Part shown: positions 6,659 to 14,546 of the stretch, piece after piece
Layout: the number at the start of each line of letters is the position of its first letter
Position numbering within the stretch: the first letter of the stretch is position 1
Assembly (NCBI GenBank): GCA_937888615.1
Contig: CALABZ010000089.1
Span: 1 to 30,902, forward strand
Source: an uncultured Lentisphaeria bacterium
GTDB taxonomy: Bacteria; Verrucomicrobiota; Lentisphaeria; Victivallales; Victivallaceae
Direction of reading: 5' to 3'
Length of the DNA: 30,902 bases
Program-made: the position numbers and the translations under genes
Notes under the pieces: generated by a model
The model's input: the letters and a program-made list of their open reading frames with translations, nothing else
Databases searched by the model: none
Told to the model about the DNA's origin: nothing

Positions 6659-7930
6659 GTGAATATTTACCAGGAACTCAAAGACCGCGGTTTCATTTAC
6701 CAGGAAACCGACGCCGCTGGAATCGAAAAAATTTTGACTACCGAACAAGTGCGCTTCTATGTGGGATTCGATCCCACCGGCGACAGCTTGCACGTGGGGC
6801 ACCTGCTCCCGATCATGGGGATGCGTCTGCTCCAGGGAGCCGGACATTTCCCGATCGCGCTGGTCGGCGGAGCCACCGCCCAGATCGGCGACCCCTCCGG
6901 CAAAATTACCGCCCGTCCGATCATGACCAAGGAAACCGTGGCCGCCAATGCCGACGCATTGCGGAAACAGCTCGGCCGCTTCATCAGCGTCGAAGACGGC
7001 AAGGCCATGTTCGCCAACAATAACGACTGGTTCAAGGACGTGAAATACATCGATTTTCTGCGCGAGATCGGGACGAAATTCAATCTGAACCAGATGCTGG
7101 CCAAGGATTCGGTGCGTTCGCGCCTTGAATCCGGGTTGACTTTTCTTGAATTCAACTATCAGGTTCTGCAAGCCTATGACTTCTTTATCCTGAACCGCGA
7201 TCATGACTGCCGCATGGAATTCGGCGGACAGGACCAGTGGGGGAACATCACCGCCGGAACCGAGCTCCTGCGCAAACTTCGTCCCGAAGTCGATGTTTAC
7301 GGCATGACGTTCCCGTTGCTGCTGGACGCCAACGGCCAGAAATTCGGCAAGACCGCCGGCGGCAACAATGTCTGGCTGGACGTCAACCGCACGCCTGTTT
7401 TCGATTATTACCAGTTCTGGCGCAACAGCGGTGATGACGAGGTCTGCCGCCTTATGTGCTTCTTTACCACGCTTCCGGTGGATGAGATCAAACGCCTGAC
7501 CGGTGATTCCGCCATGATCAATCGCGCCAAGGAAATCCTGGCCTATGAAGCCACCAAACTGGCTCACGGCGTCGAAGAAGCGCGCAAGGCGTTCCTGACC
7601 GCCGGCGCCAAGTTCGGTTTCGCCGACCCGGACTGCAAGGTGGAGACCACCAGCGGCATCGCCGCCATCAACATCAAAACGGCGGCCTTGGAAGGCATTC
7701 CCGAATATGCCGCGTCGGCGGATGAACTGCGGATCACCGATCTGCTCGCGACTTCCGGGCTTTGCAAGTCCAAGGGCGACGCGCGGCGGCTGGTCCTGGG
7801 CGGCGGCGCTTATGTCAATGAGGAACGGGTGTCCGATATCGATTATGTGCTTTCGCCGGAACTTTTCGCCGCCGGGCAGGTTTTGTTGAAAGCCGGCAAG
7901 AAAAATATGAAACGGATCACCCTCAAATAA
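6659..7930 (+). CDS. tyrS: Tyrosyl-tRNA synthetase
   Basis: TyrRS charges tRNA-Tyr. The 423-residue class I enzyme has HVGH (45-48) for the HIGH motif and KFGKT (227-231) for KMSKS, as in the E. coli-like TyrS group. 'YVGFDPTGDSLHVGHL', 'LVGGATAQIGDPSGK' and 'FGGQDQWGNITAG' mark the tyrosine and ATP site. A C-terminal S4 RNA-binding domain spans about 355-423 ('SKGDARRLVLGGGAYVNEER'). Translation starts at a GTG (6659) with only a weak GAAAGA upstream; no better in-frame start is near. A small unknown gene follows after 9 bp. Confidence 0.96.
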   Translation: MNIYQELKDRGFIYQETDAAGIEKILTTEQVRFYVGFDPTGDSLHVGHLLPIMGMRLLQGAGHFPIALVGGATAQIGDPSGKITARPIMTKETVAANADALRKQLGRFISVEDGKAMFANNNDWFKDVKYIDFLREIGTKFNLNQMLAKDSVRSRLESGLTFLEFNYQVLQAYDFFILNRDHDCRMEFGGQDQWGNITAGTELLRKLRPEVDVYGMTFPLLLDANGQKFGKTAGGNNVWLDVNRTPVFDYYQFWRNSGDDEVCRLMCFFTTLPVDEIKRLTGDSAMINRAKEILAYEATKLAHGVEEARKAFLTAGAKFGFADPDCKVETTSGIAAINIKTAALEGIPEYAASADELRITDLLATSGLCKSKGDARRLVLGGGAYVNEERVSDIDYVLSPELFAAGQVLLKAGKKNMKRITLK

Positions 7931-7939
7931 GTCAAGCGT

Positions 7940-8314
7940 ATGGAAACAGCAATGCCGGATCAGGAATTCGAAAAACCGTGTTTTGAAATCATCCGTATCG
8001 AATATCAGGTGGAAATGCTCGATATCGAAGAGCATCAGGTGGCCGAAATCATCCCCCGGATCACGGTGCAGGCGGAAAACCGTCAGATGCTGGTGGCAAA
8101 TTTGTGCGTGGACGGTCATGAACTGCTGCCGTCCGGCAAAATGATCATCGGCAGCGGCGAAACCACCGACACGCTCCGGGCGGTGCGGATTATTGATCCG
8201 CTGACCGTCAATACGCCGTTCAGCGAAGGCGGTTACCGGATGACGCTGAAACTCTCGGGTATCGACGATAAAGTCGTCACTCATGAGAGCCTTTTGGATA
8301 TTCCGGTGGATTGA
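7940..8314 (+). CDS. Small unknown protein between tyrS and rnpB
   Basis: This frame encodes 124 residues (120 if the second ATG at 7952 is used). I do not recognise it. It has no signal peptide, no membrane segment and no cysteine motif; it is acidic and alternates hydrophobic residues as in a beta-rich fold ('FEIIRIEYQVEMLDIEEHQ', 'RMTLKLSGIDDKVVTHES'). It begins 9 bp after tyrS in the same direction and has the codon character of its neighbours, so it is probably a real second gene of the tyrS unit. No clear ribosome site is visible, so translational coupling to tyrS is likely. The function is unknown. Confidence 0.6.
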   Translation: METAMPDQEFEKPCFEIIRIEYQVEMLDIEEHQVAEIIPRITVQAENRQMLVANLCVDGHELLPSGKMIIGSGETTDTLRAVRIIDPLTVNTPFSEGGYRMTLKLSGIDDKVVTHESLLDIPVD

Positions 8315-8340
8315 TAGCTGACAATTTTTTAATATTTGTC

Positions 8341-8368
8341 TTGATTAATCATGGCAGACGGCTATATT
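8341..8368 (+). promoter_or_regulatory. Candidate promoter of rnpB
   Basis: TTGATT (8341-8346), a 16-bp gap and TATATT (8363-8368) place a start near 8376. That agrees with the 5' end of the RNase P P1 stem at 8378. The agreement with an independently placed RNA end raises confidence. Confidence 0.65.
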
Positions 8369-8377
8369 ACGAGTTAT

Positions 8378-8736
8378 GCAGTGTTGGCAGGCAGTCGCTC
8401 CGCCTTTTGACGGAGAGGAAAGTCCGGACTACATAGAGCATGGAGTCCTTTTGAAAAGAAGGATACCGCGGAATAATGCCGCGGGAAGGAAAGCGCAACA
8501 GAAAGCATACCGCCGGTCGGCAACGGCCGGTAAGGGTGAAAGGGTGGGGTAAGAGCCCACCGGGCGATGGTGAGAGCCGCGCCGCATGGCAAGCCCCTCC
8601 CGTAGCAAGGCCAAATAGGGAATGAGCCGCTGCTCGCGACGTTTGAATTCCGGGTTCTGGCCGCATAGACAGATGATTGCCGGCCGTCGGTGCGCAAGCT
8701 CCGGCGGTTACAGAATCCGGCTTATGCCGGCATTGC
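8378..8736 (+). ncRNA. rnpB: RNase P RNA, bacterial class A
   Basis: This is the catalytic RNA that trims tRNA 5' ends. The conserved core is plain: GAGGAAAGTCCGGAC (8415-8429), the 'AGCAAGGCCAAATAGG' block near 8605-8620, 'AGACAGATGATTGC' near 8667-8680 and 'ACAGAATCCGGCTTAT' at 8710-8725. The ends were set by the P1 stem: GCAGTGTTGGC (8378-8388) pairs with GCCGGCATTGC (8726-8736) with three G-U pairs. The length is 359 nt, normal for type A. Compared with the E. coli sequence as I remember it, P4 shows a compensatory change (CCGGA with TCCGG in place of CCGGG with CCCGG). A T-rich run follows the 3' end. Reading frames crossing this region are not genes. Confidence 0.96.
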
Positions 8737-8780
8737 ATTTTTTTAAATATTTTTATGGAATTATTGGATAGAGCGGACGA

Positions 8781-9596
8781 ATGGCGAAAATTGCAGTATT
8801 GAGTGATATTCACAGTAATCTGGAGGCCTTGCAGGCTGTCCTTGAAGTATGCCGGGAACACGAGGTGGAAAAATATGTTTGCCTCGGCGATATCGTCGGT
8901 TACAATGCAAACCCGATCGAGTGCCTTGAGATTGTACGCGAATTGAACCCGATTTGCATGGTGAAGGGAAATCACGACGAGTATGCTTCGAACAACGACG
9001 AGGCGATGGAAGGGTTCAACCCCCACGCCCGCAAAGCGGTCCTGTGGACCAAGGAACAGTTGAACACCGAACAGCGTTCGTTCCTGGCCAATTTGCCCCT
9101 GCGCGCCACGGTGCCGGGGACCAATATCACCATCGTTCACGCCACGCTGGATTCTCCGGACAATTGGGGATATGTCTTTGACATGCACCATGCCGCGGAC
9201 AATTTCGCATATCAGTTTACCCAGATTTGTTTCTGCGGGCACTCCCATGTGCCGGTGGCGTTCTTCAAAAAACCGATTTCATCCATGTCGGAACGCCCGA
9301 TTGAAGAGATTATCGGATGGCTGCATCATGAAGGCGAAAGCACCATTCCCACCGACGTCAGCGTCACCGATTTCCTGGAGGTTCGTCTCCAGACCGGTTA
9401 TAAATATTTGTTCAACATCGGCAGCGTCGGGCAGCCGCGCAACCGCGATCCCCGCGCTTCGTTTGCGATTATCGACACCGATACCCGCGAAGTAAGCCGC
9501 CACCGGGTGGTTTACGACATCAGGACGACCCAGGCGAAAATCCTGGCCGCCGGACTGCCCGACCGCCTGGCATTGCGTCTTGAATCAGGAAACTGA
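8781..9596 (+). CDS. Calcineurin-like metallophosphoesterase
   Basis: The 271-residue protein belongs to the YfcE/MJ0936-type group of small metallophosphoesterases, cytoplasmic enzymes that hydrolyse phosphodiesters. The two-metal site is complete: Asp9 and His11 ('LSDIHSN'), Asp37 ('LGDIVGY'), Asn64-His65 ('GNHDEY'), His120 ('IVHATLD') and the pair in 'CGHSHVP' (His154, His156). The substrate cannot be told; relatives act on cyclic nucleotides, nucleotides or model diesters. The ATG at 8781 has only a weak upstream site. It follows rnpB by 44 bp and lies 7 bp before a glycosyltransferase gene, heading a four-gene unit that ends with mtnA. Confidence 0.9.
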   Translation: MAKIAVLSDIHSNLEALQAVLEVCREHEVEKYVCLGDIVGYNANPIECLEIVRELNPICMVKGNHDEYASNNDEAMEGFNPHARKAVLWTKEQLNTEQRSFLANLPLRATVPGTNITIVHATLDSPDNWGYVFDMHHAADNFAYQFTQICFCGHSHVPVAFFKKPISSMSERPIEEIIGWLHHEGESTIPTDVSVTDFLEVRLQTGYKYLFNIGSVGQPRNRDPRASFAIIDTDTREVSRHRVVYDIRTTQAKILAAGLPDRLALRLESGN

Positions 9597-9603
9597 CCTG
9601 TGC

Positions 9604-10671
9604 ATGAAGAGAACTTTGGACATTTTGATCGTTAAGCCCAGCAGCCTGGGCGATATTCTCCATACCTTCCCCGCCGTCGAATTACTTCATCGCCATTACC
9701 CGGACGCCGCTTTTGACTGGCTGGTAAATCCGGATTTCGCCGAAGCGTTGGACTTTTGTCCGGTGCCGATCCGGCGCAAAATTATATTTCCCCGCCGCGA
9801 GCTGTCCCGCTTCTCCTCGTTTATCGGTTCATTTGCCCGGGTGTTGAAAGACCTGCGGCAGGTTCGTTACGACCTGATCGTCGATTATCAGGGGCTGTTC
9901 CGCAGCGCCCTTTTCGGCTGGTTGGCCAAGGGGCGGGTTCAGGCGGGTTTCGCACATCCGAAGGAACCCTCGGCGGTTCTTTTTTACCATCGGCGTTTCC
10001 AACCGGAAAACGGGATGAAACACGCCGTCGAGAAGAATTGCAGCCTTTCCCGGCAGTTGACCGGGGATGATTCCGCTGTGGTGCCGCCGTTGACATTGGC
10101 CGAAGTTCCGCGTTTCACCCGGGCGGTCGATGCCCGTTTAAAGGGGTTGAATATTGCGGCCGATGCGATTCTGGTCGGTGTGACTCCCGGCGCCCGCTGG
10201 GAGAGCAAATGTTTCCCCCCCGAATTATTTATCGACGTGATGCGGCAGGTGTCGGAGCAACTGCCCCAAGTGCATTTTCTGGTGCTTGGTTCGTCGGGCG
10301 ACCGTGAGTGTGCGGAGAAACTGGTGGCGGCGCTTCCGGCTGCCAATGTCACTTCCCTGACCGGCGACACCTCCATCGGGGAACTGATCGAACTGCTTCG
10401 CCGTTGTCGCGCGGTACTCAGCAATGACAGCGGCCCGATCCATATCGCGGCGGCGGCCGGAGTACCGGTATTCGCCTTTTTCGGTTCCACGGACCCGGAA
10501 CTTACCGGGCCCTACGGAGCACAGCACCGGATTTTTCAGGCCGCGCTCGATTGCCTGAAATGCCTTTCCCGAAAATGCCCTCTTCAAAGCAATGCCTGCC
10601 ACCGGCTGGACTCTTCCGCCGTGGCCGGGCAATTGGTTTCACATCTCTCAGCCAAGGAGAAGATATCATGA
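9604..10671 (+). CDS. GT9 glycosyltransferase, heptosyltransferase type
   Basis: This 355-residue protein resembles ADP-heptose:LPS heptosyltransferases, which build the inner core of lipopolysaccharide at the cytoplasmic face. The N-terminal Rossmann half begins 'ILIVKPSSLGDILHTFPAVE', the family hallmark. The C-terminal half holds 'VGVTPGARWESKCFP' and 'NDSGPIHIAAAAGVPVFAFF', the nucleotide-sugar site. A cysteine cluster near the end ('CLKCLSRKCPL') is common in this family. The ATG at 9604 was chosen over an upstream TTG at 9580, which would overlap the previous gene. The stop overlaps the next start as ATGA. The acceptor and the exact donor are not determined. It implies an LPS-bearing outer membrane. 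Confidence 0.87.
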   Translation: MKRTLDILIVKPSSLGDILHTFPAVELLHRHYPDAAFDWLVNPDFAEALDFCPVPIRRKIIFPRRELSRFSSFIGSFARVLKDLRQVRYDLIVDYQGLFRSALFGWLAKGRVQAGFAHPKEPSAVLFYHRRFQPENGMKHAVEKNCSLSRQLTGDDSAVVPPLTLAEVPRFTRAVDARLKGLNIAADAILVGVTPGARWESKCFPPELFIDVMRQVSEQLPQVHFLVLGSSGDRECAEKLVAALPAANVTSLTGDTSIGELIELLRRCRAVLSNDSGPIHIAAAAGVPVFAFFGSTDPELTGPYGAQHRIFQAALDCLKCLSRKCPLQSNACHRLDSSAVAGQLVSHLSAKEKIS

Positions 10672-11558
10672 GAAACGTAAAGTATCTTGCCGTTTTGTGT
10701 GCCGCCGCCTGCTGGCTGCTTCCGCAAATCTCATTTGCCCAGATCGCCCTGGACCTGCAACTTGTTGATGGATATCATTATTTGATCCATGAGCCCATCT
10801 ATCTGAAAATCCTGATGCGCAACGACAGCGGGCGTCCGCTGGTTTTCGGCGACAGCAAGCAGCTTCAGGGTAAACTTCGTTTTGAAGTCACCAAAGCCAA
10901 TGGTGAACTGGTTCCGCCGCGCAATGGGGTGACTCCGGAACTTCCCGCGATGGTGCTGGGCTCCGGTCAGACCAGCGCCCAGCATTTTCTGGTGCTGAAC
11001 CATTATTACCAACTGAACGAACCGGGGACTTATCGGATGTATTTCTGGATTTCGCATCCTCAAATGCCGCAATCGTACAAGTCCAACGAGGTCTCATTCA
11101 ATATATCCGGCGGTATTGAACTTTGGCGTCTGATGGTCGGCGAACCGGACCTGCTGGATTCCCAGAAGCCGGTCAAGACCATGTATTATACGCTGATCGC
11201 GGTCAATAAAGGGGCGCGGCGGATGTTCTATGTCCGGGTCGAAGACAATAAACAGATTTATGTGCTGCGTCCGATCGGCATGGAAGTCGGTTCCGAAAAA
11301 ATCCAGAAGGATATTGACGGCATGAGCAATCTGCACCTGATCGTGCCGCTCGACCCGAAACTCTTCCAATACCTCGTTATGGACCTGAAGGGGCATATTG
11401 AAAAGACCGAGGTCTATAAGAAAAAGGACAAATATCCGCCCCGTCTCGGCCGGGATGAAAAACACGGCACCGTCTTTATCGCCGGCGGCGAAAAGGCCGT
11501 TCCGGGGGTTGACTTCACAGAGACGAAAACCCCGACCAGAGCGGACGGTTCGAAATGA
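10668..11558 (+). CDS. Exported protein of unknown function
   Basis: The 296-residue product starts with a classical signal peptide (residues 1-23, cleavage expected after 'ISFA'), so it is likely periplasmic. The rest shows no membrane segment and looks beta-rich. Phrases such as 'YLIHEPIYLKILMRNDSGRP' and 'NEPGTYRMYFWISHP' recall an immunoglobulin-like domain (residues about 25-150). The second half (about 155-296) is a separate, more charged domain. I recognise no enzyme motif. AAGGAGA at 10654-10660 is 7 nt before the ATG. ATGA overlaps join it to both the glycosyltransferase and mtnA, so it is cotranscribed with both, though the functional link is obscure. Confidence 0.7.
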   Translation: MRNVKYLAVLCAAACWLLPQISFAQIALDLQLVDGYHYLIHEPIYLKILMRNDSGRPLVFGDSKQLQGKLRFEVTKANGELVPPRNGVTPELPAMVLGSGQTSAQHFLVLNHYYQLNEPGTYRMYFWISHPQMPQSYKSNEVSFNISGGIELWRLMVGEPDLLDSQKPVKTMYYTLIAVNKGARRMFYVRVEDNKQIYVLRPIGMEVGSEKIQKDIDGMSNLHLIVPLDPKLFQYLVMDLKGHIEKTEVYKKKDKYPPRLGRDEKHGTVFIAGGEKAVPGVDFTETKTPTRADGSK

Positions 11559-12640
11559 TGGATTCCGTGCGCTGGCTTGACGAACACGGTCGTATTCGCA
11601 ATGCCTGGGCTTCGGAACTCGCCGGCGATCGCGGTTGCCTTCGGCTCCTGGACCAGACCTTGCTGCCGGAACAGCGTACCTATATCGAGACCGCCGATCC
11701 GGTCGTAATTTATGACTGCATCAAGCGTCTGGTGGTGCGCGGAGCCCCGGCCATCGGTTGCGCGGCGGCATTGGGACTGGCCGCGGTAGCGCGCCGCCTC
11801 GAATACCGCGACCGGGCGGATTTTGTCGCCAAAGTCCGGGAAACTTCCGGTTATTTTGCTTCGTCAAGGCCGACTGCCGTGAATCTTTTCTGGGCGCTTG
11901 AGCGCTGTACCGCCGTGCTGGATACGGCAGTCGACGTCGAAGACCTGCGGGATGCCCTGCTTCGGACGGCCCTTGGAATTCTGGACGAGGATATTGAAAT
12001 GTGTCATGCCATCGGGTGCCACGGCGCCGGGTTGCTTGCTCCCGGGTGCGGGGTCTTGACCCATTGCAATGCCGGGGCGCTGGCCACCGGGGATTACGGT
12101 ACGGCGCTGGCGCCGGTCTACACGGCGTTTGAAAATGGCATCCGGGTCCGGGTGTATTCGGACGAAACCCGCCCGTTGCTTCAGGGGTCGCGCCTGACGG
12201 CCTGGGAATTACAGCAGGCCGGAGTCGAAGTCACCACCATTTGCGACAATATGGCCGCACAGGTTATGCGCGAGGGCAAAATTCAACTGGTGATCGTCGG
12301 CGCGGACCGGATCGCCATGAATGGCGACACCGCCAATAAAATCGGCACTTACGGTGTGGCGGTGCTGGCCGCGTACCACAAGATTCCGTTTTATGTGGCC
12401 GCGCCGTATTCGACCATCGACGCCGCCCTGGAAGACGGGTCCGGGATTCCGATTGAACAGCGCGATCCCGCTGAAGTGAGCTGTGGAATGGGTCGGCGTA
12501 CGGCTCCGGAAGGCGTGGATATCTACAACCCGGCATTTGATGTCACCCCTCATGGACTGATTGCGGGGATCATCACCGAAAAAGGAATCCTGCGTCCGCC
12601 GTTCGAAACGGCCATAGCCGCGCTGCTTCGCCGCGAATAG
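11555..12640 (+). CDS. mtnA: S-methyl-5-thioribose-1-phosphate isomerase
   Basis: MtnA isomerises methylthioribose-1-phosphate to the ribulose form in methionine salvage, recycling the methylthioadenosine left by polyamine synthesis. The 361-residue protein has 'LLDQTLLPEQ' (31-40), 'VVRGAPAIG' (60-68), the catalytic Cys171 in 'LTHCNAGALAT' and the catalytic Asp251 in 'GADRIAMNGDTANKIGTYG', plus 'NPAFDVTPHGLIAGIITEKG' near the C-terminus. These distinguish it from the eIF2B-like relatives. Two adjacent ATG codons (11555, 11558) are possible starts. No other salvage gene (mtnK, mtnB, mtnC, mtnD, mtnP) is in the window. It meets the next gene tail to tail with a 2-bp gap. Confidence 0.94.
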   Translation: MMDSVRWLDEHGRIRNAWASELAGDRGCLRLLDQTLLPEQRTYIETADPVVIYDCIKRLVVRGAPAIGCAAALGLAAVARRLEYRDRADFVAKVRETSGYFASSRPTAVNLFWALERCTAVLDTAVDVEDLRDALLRTALGILDEDIEMCHAIGCHGAGLLAPGCGVLTHCNAGALATGDYGTALAPVYTAFENGIRVRVYSDETRPLLQGSRLTAWELQQAGVEVTTICDNMAAQVMREGKIQLVIVGADRIAMNGDTANKIGTYGVAVLAAYHKIPFYVAAPYSTIDAALEDGSGIPIEQRDPAEVSCGMGRRTAPEGVDIYNPAFDVTPHGLIAGIITEKGILRPPFETAIAALLRRE

Positions 12641-12642
12641 TT

Positions 12643-13254
12643 TCAGGAATTGGTTTTGTCGCGGGCGGCTGACCGCTTTTTGAATGGATTGCGGAAAACG
12701 GGATGGGTAATCGGCGGTTTCGACACATACTTGCCATCGGCTAATTTGTCGCGCAGGACGTCCACGGTTTCCGTCTGTACATCCACGTGTCTGGTTTCAT
12801 AGCCGCTTGCACCGGCGAGGACGACCCTGCCGAATTTATCGCCGAGGTCGAATTGCTTGATGATTTCATCCATGGCTCCCTTTTCGGTAGGGGACGGGGT
12901 GACGTCTTTGCGGATATCGACCAGCAGGGGGATATAGGTGATGGCCATGTCTTTGAACTCATCGCTGCTGAACACATCTTCGATCAGGTGGTTGCTGGCG
13001 GCGTTATCGGCGTTGGAATTGATGTAAACCACCATGATTTCGCGACCGTGTTCTCCGGCGACCTGTTTTGCTTTGGCGAGGCTGGTCCGCCAGGTGATGC
13101 CGTAGCGCTTGACCTGGTGCTGGGGCGTGAATTTATAAATGATAAACGCCCGGTTGTAAAAGAGAGCATACAAAATAAGTGCGGCGATCAGCAAAAATAC
13201 AATCTTCATGAATTTCCCGAACAGGACTTGTAAGCGGGCCTCGATATTTTTCAT
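12643..13254 (-). CDS. Membrane-anchored thioredoxin-like protein lacking the CxxC
   Basis: The 203-residue protein has one N-terminal membrane segment (about 16-34), so the rest should face the periplasm. The stretch 'WRTSLAKAKQVAGEHGREIM' followed by 'VVYINSNADNAASNHLIEDV' has the pattern of thioredoxin_7/DsbD-gamma-like domains ('W...A...A...+P+++...'). The place where WCxxC should stand reads 'NSNADNAAS' and has no cysteine. Indeed the whole protein appears cysteine-free, so it cannot be a redox enzyme. The C-terminus is basic. GGAGG lies 9 nt before the ATG and supports the start. The fold assignment is inference; the loss of cysteines is read directly from the sequence. Confidence 0.65.
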   Translation of the reverse strand: MKNIEARLQVLFGKFMKIVFLLIAALILYALFYNRAFIIYKFTPQHQVKRYGITWRTSLAKAKQVAGEHGREIMVVYINSNADNAASNHLIEDVFSSDEFKDMAITYIPLLVDIRKDVTPSPTEKGAMDEIIKQFDLGDKFGRVVLAGASGYETRHVDVQTETVDVLRDKLADGKYVSKPPITHPVFRNPFKKRSAARDKTNS

Positions 13255-13279
13255 GGAAGAGCCTCCAGTCAGTTTCTTA

Positions 13280-13315
13280 AAATAATATTATAGCAGAAAA
13301 ATGGGCTGATTGCAA
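13280..13315 (-). promoter_or_regulatory. Promoter of the thioredoxin-like gene
   Basis: On the minus strand, TTGCAA (13310-13315), a 17-bp gap and a perfect TATAAT (13287-13292) predict a start near 13280, leaving a 26-nt leader with the GGAGG site. It is one of the best promoter matches in the window. Confidence 0.6.
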
Positions 13316-13317
13316 CC

Positions 13318-13356
13318 GATAATCGCATGCGGTGCCATATTATCCGTCGGATAATC
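13318..13356. promoter_or_regulatory. Palindrome and repeated GATAATC half-sites
   Basis: ATTATCCG-T-CGGATAAT (13339-13355) is a 17-bp palindrome with a single central base. The right arm plus the next base, GATAATC (13350-13356), is repeated directly at 13318-13324, exactly 32 bp (about three helical turns) away. The set lies between two divergent promoters and upstream of both -35 boxes, where an activator or repressor could act. The binding protein is unknown. Confidence 0.4.
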
Positions 13357-13408
13357 TGTGAACCTTGCGCATATGACTGATTTATATTCAATTGCAGGCA
13401 AGTGGAAT

Positions 13409-13436
13409 TTGCATTTTGTCCGATTCGTTGTATATT
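13409..13436 (+). promoter_or_regulatory. Candidate promoter of pheS-pheT
   Basis: TTGCAT (13409-13414), a 16-bp gap and TATATT (13431-13436) predict a start near 13443, about 63 nt before the pheS ATG. No T-box or Phe-rich leader peptide was seen in that leader. Confidence 0.5.
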
Positions 13437-13505
13437 TTTAACTCCATCGGTTTCGCGGTTTCCGCCGTGAAAATAAGTTTAGGACACAAACAATGGAAAC
13501 AAGAA

Positions 13506-14531
13506 ATGTCTAACCCAATTGTAGAACAGATCAACTCGGCGTTGGAAGATGCCGAAAAAACACTCGCCGCCGCGCAGAACGAGGCGGAAGTGGAAGAGGT
13601 CAGAATCCGAATTCTGGGTCGCAAGGGACTGCTGCCGTCATTGAGCGGCGGTATGGGGGCGCTGTCGCCCGAAGAACGTAAGGAAGCCGGGATGGCTTTT
13701 AACACGGGTCGCGAACGATTTCAGAGCTTTATGGATTCGGCGCTGAAGCGCATCAAGGCCTCCGCCCGCGGAAACGGCGGCAGACAGTTGGATCTGACAT
13801 TGCCGGGGCGCCGCCGCGAACTGGGGCGCAAACATCCGGTGGTTACGGTGATCGACGAAGCGGTGGCGATTTTTCGCCGGCTCGGATTCATCGTGGCCGA
13901 TGGCCCGGAAATTGAAGACGTTTATCATAATTTCGATGCGCTGAATACGGCGCAGTCCCATCCGTCGCGCGACGTGGCCGACACTTTTTATTTCGCCGAC
14001 GGCCGCCTCCTGCGTTCGCAGACCTCCACCGTGCAGATTCGCACGATGGAGAGCCACGAGCCGCCGGTGCGCATCGTCGCCCCCGGCCGCTGCTTCCGCC
14101 GCGACACGCCGGACGCCACTCACAGCATGAACTTTCACCAGATCGAGGGATTGCTCATTGACCATGAGGTTTCGATGGCCGATTTGAAGAGCATTCTCCA
14201 GATGTTCGCCGCCGAAATGTTCGGACCCGAGGTTAAGATCCGTCTGCGGCCGCACTTTTTCCCGTTCACCGAACCGAGTGTGGAGTACGATTTCTCGTGT
14301 ATCATGTGCGGAGGCCGCGGCTGTAACGTCTGCAAGCAGTCCGGCTGGCTGGAAATTGCCGGCGCGGGCGAGGTGGACCCGAACGTCCTGAAAAATGTCG
14401 GTTACGATCCCGAAATCTGGACCGGTTATGCGTTCGGCATGGGGATTGAGCGGATCGCCATGCTCCGCTACCGGATCAACGACATCCGGCTGCTTTACGA
14501 GAACGACGTAAGATTCCTGGAACAGTTCTAA
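13506..14531 (+). CDS. pheS: Phenylalanyl-tRNA synthetase alpha subunit
   Basis: PheS is the catalytic half of the alpha2-beta2 enzyme that charges tRNA-Phe. The 341-residue chain starts with a helical tRNA-binding arm (about 1-85). The class II core follows: 'GRKHPVVTVIDEAVAIFRRL', 'ADGPEIEDVYHNFDALN', motif 2 'GRCFRRDTPDATHSMNFHQI' with 'EGLLID', the FPFTEPS phenylalanine-site loop and motif 3 'GMGIERIAMLRY'. It also has 'CGGRGCNVCKQSGW', a cysteine-bearing stretch usual for bacterial PheS. ATG 13506 is preferred because family members begin about here; the upstream in-frame extension has no similarity. The ribosome site is weak. pheT begins 15 bp later. Confidence 0.96.
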   Translation: MSNPIVEQINSALEDAEKTLAAAQNEAEVEEVRIRILGRKGLLPSLSGGMGALSPEERKEAGMAFNTGRERFQSFMDSALKRIKASARGNGGRQLDLTLPGRRRELGRKHPVVTVIDEAVAIFRRLGFIVADGPEIEDVYHNFDALNTAQSHPSRDVADTFYFADGRLLRSQTSTVQIRTMESHEPPVRIVAPGRCFRRDTPDATHSMNFHQIEGLLIDHEVSMADLKSILQMFAAEMFGPEVKIRLRPHFFPFTEPSVEYDFSCIMCGGRGCNVCKQSGWLEIAGAGEVDPNVLKNVGYDPEIWTGYAFGMGIERIAMLRYRINDIRLLYENDVRFLEQF

Positions 14532-14546
14532 AACGAAGGTGAGACG

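Noticed and set aside
6593..8284. Long minus-strand open frame of 563 codons opposite tyrS
   Set aside because: It mirrors tyrS and the following gene. Its composition is that of an antisense shadow (His/Phe/Asp-rich), and it shows no family motif or ribosome site.
8378..8736. Minus-strand open frames crossing the rnpB region
   Set aside because: The region is explained by RNase P RNA with matching core motifs and a closed P1 stem. The frames have no protein similarity.
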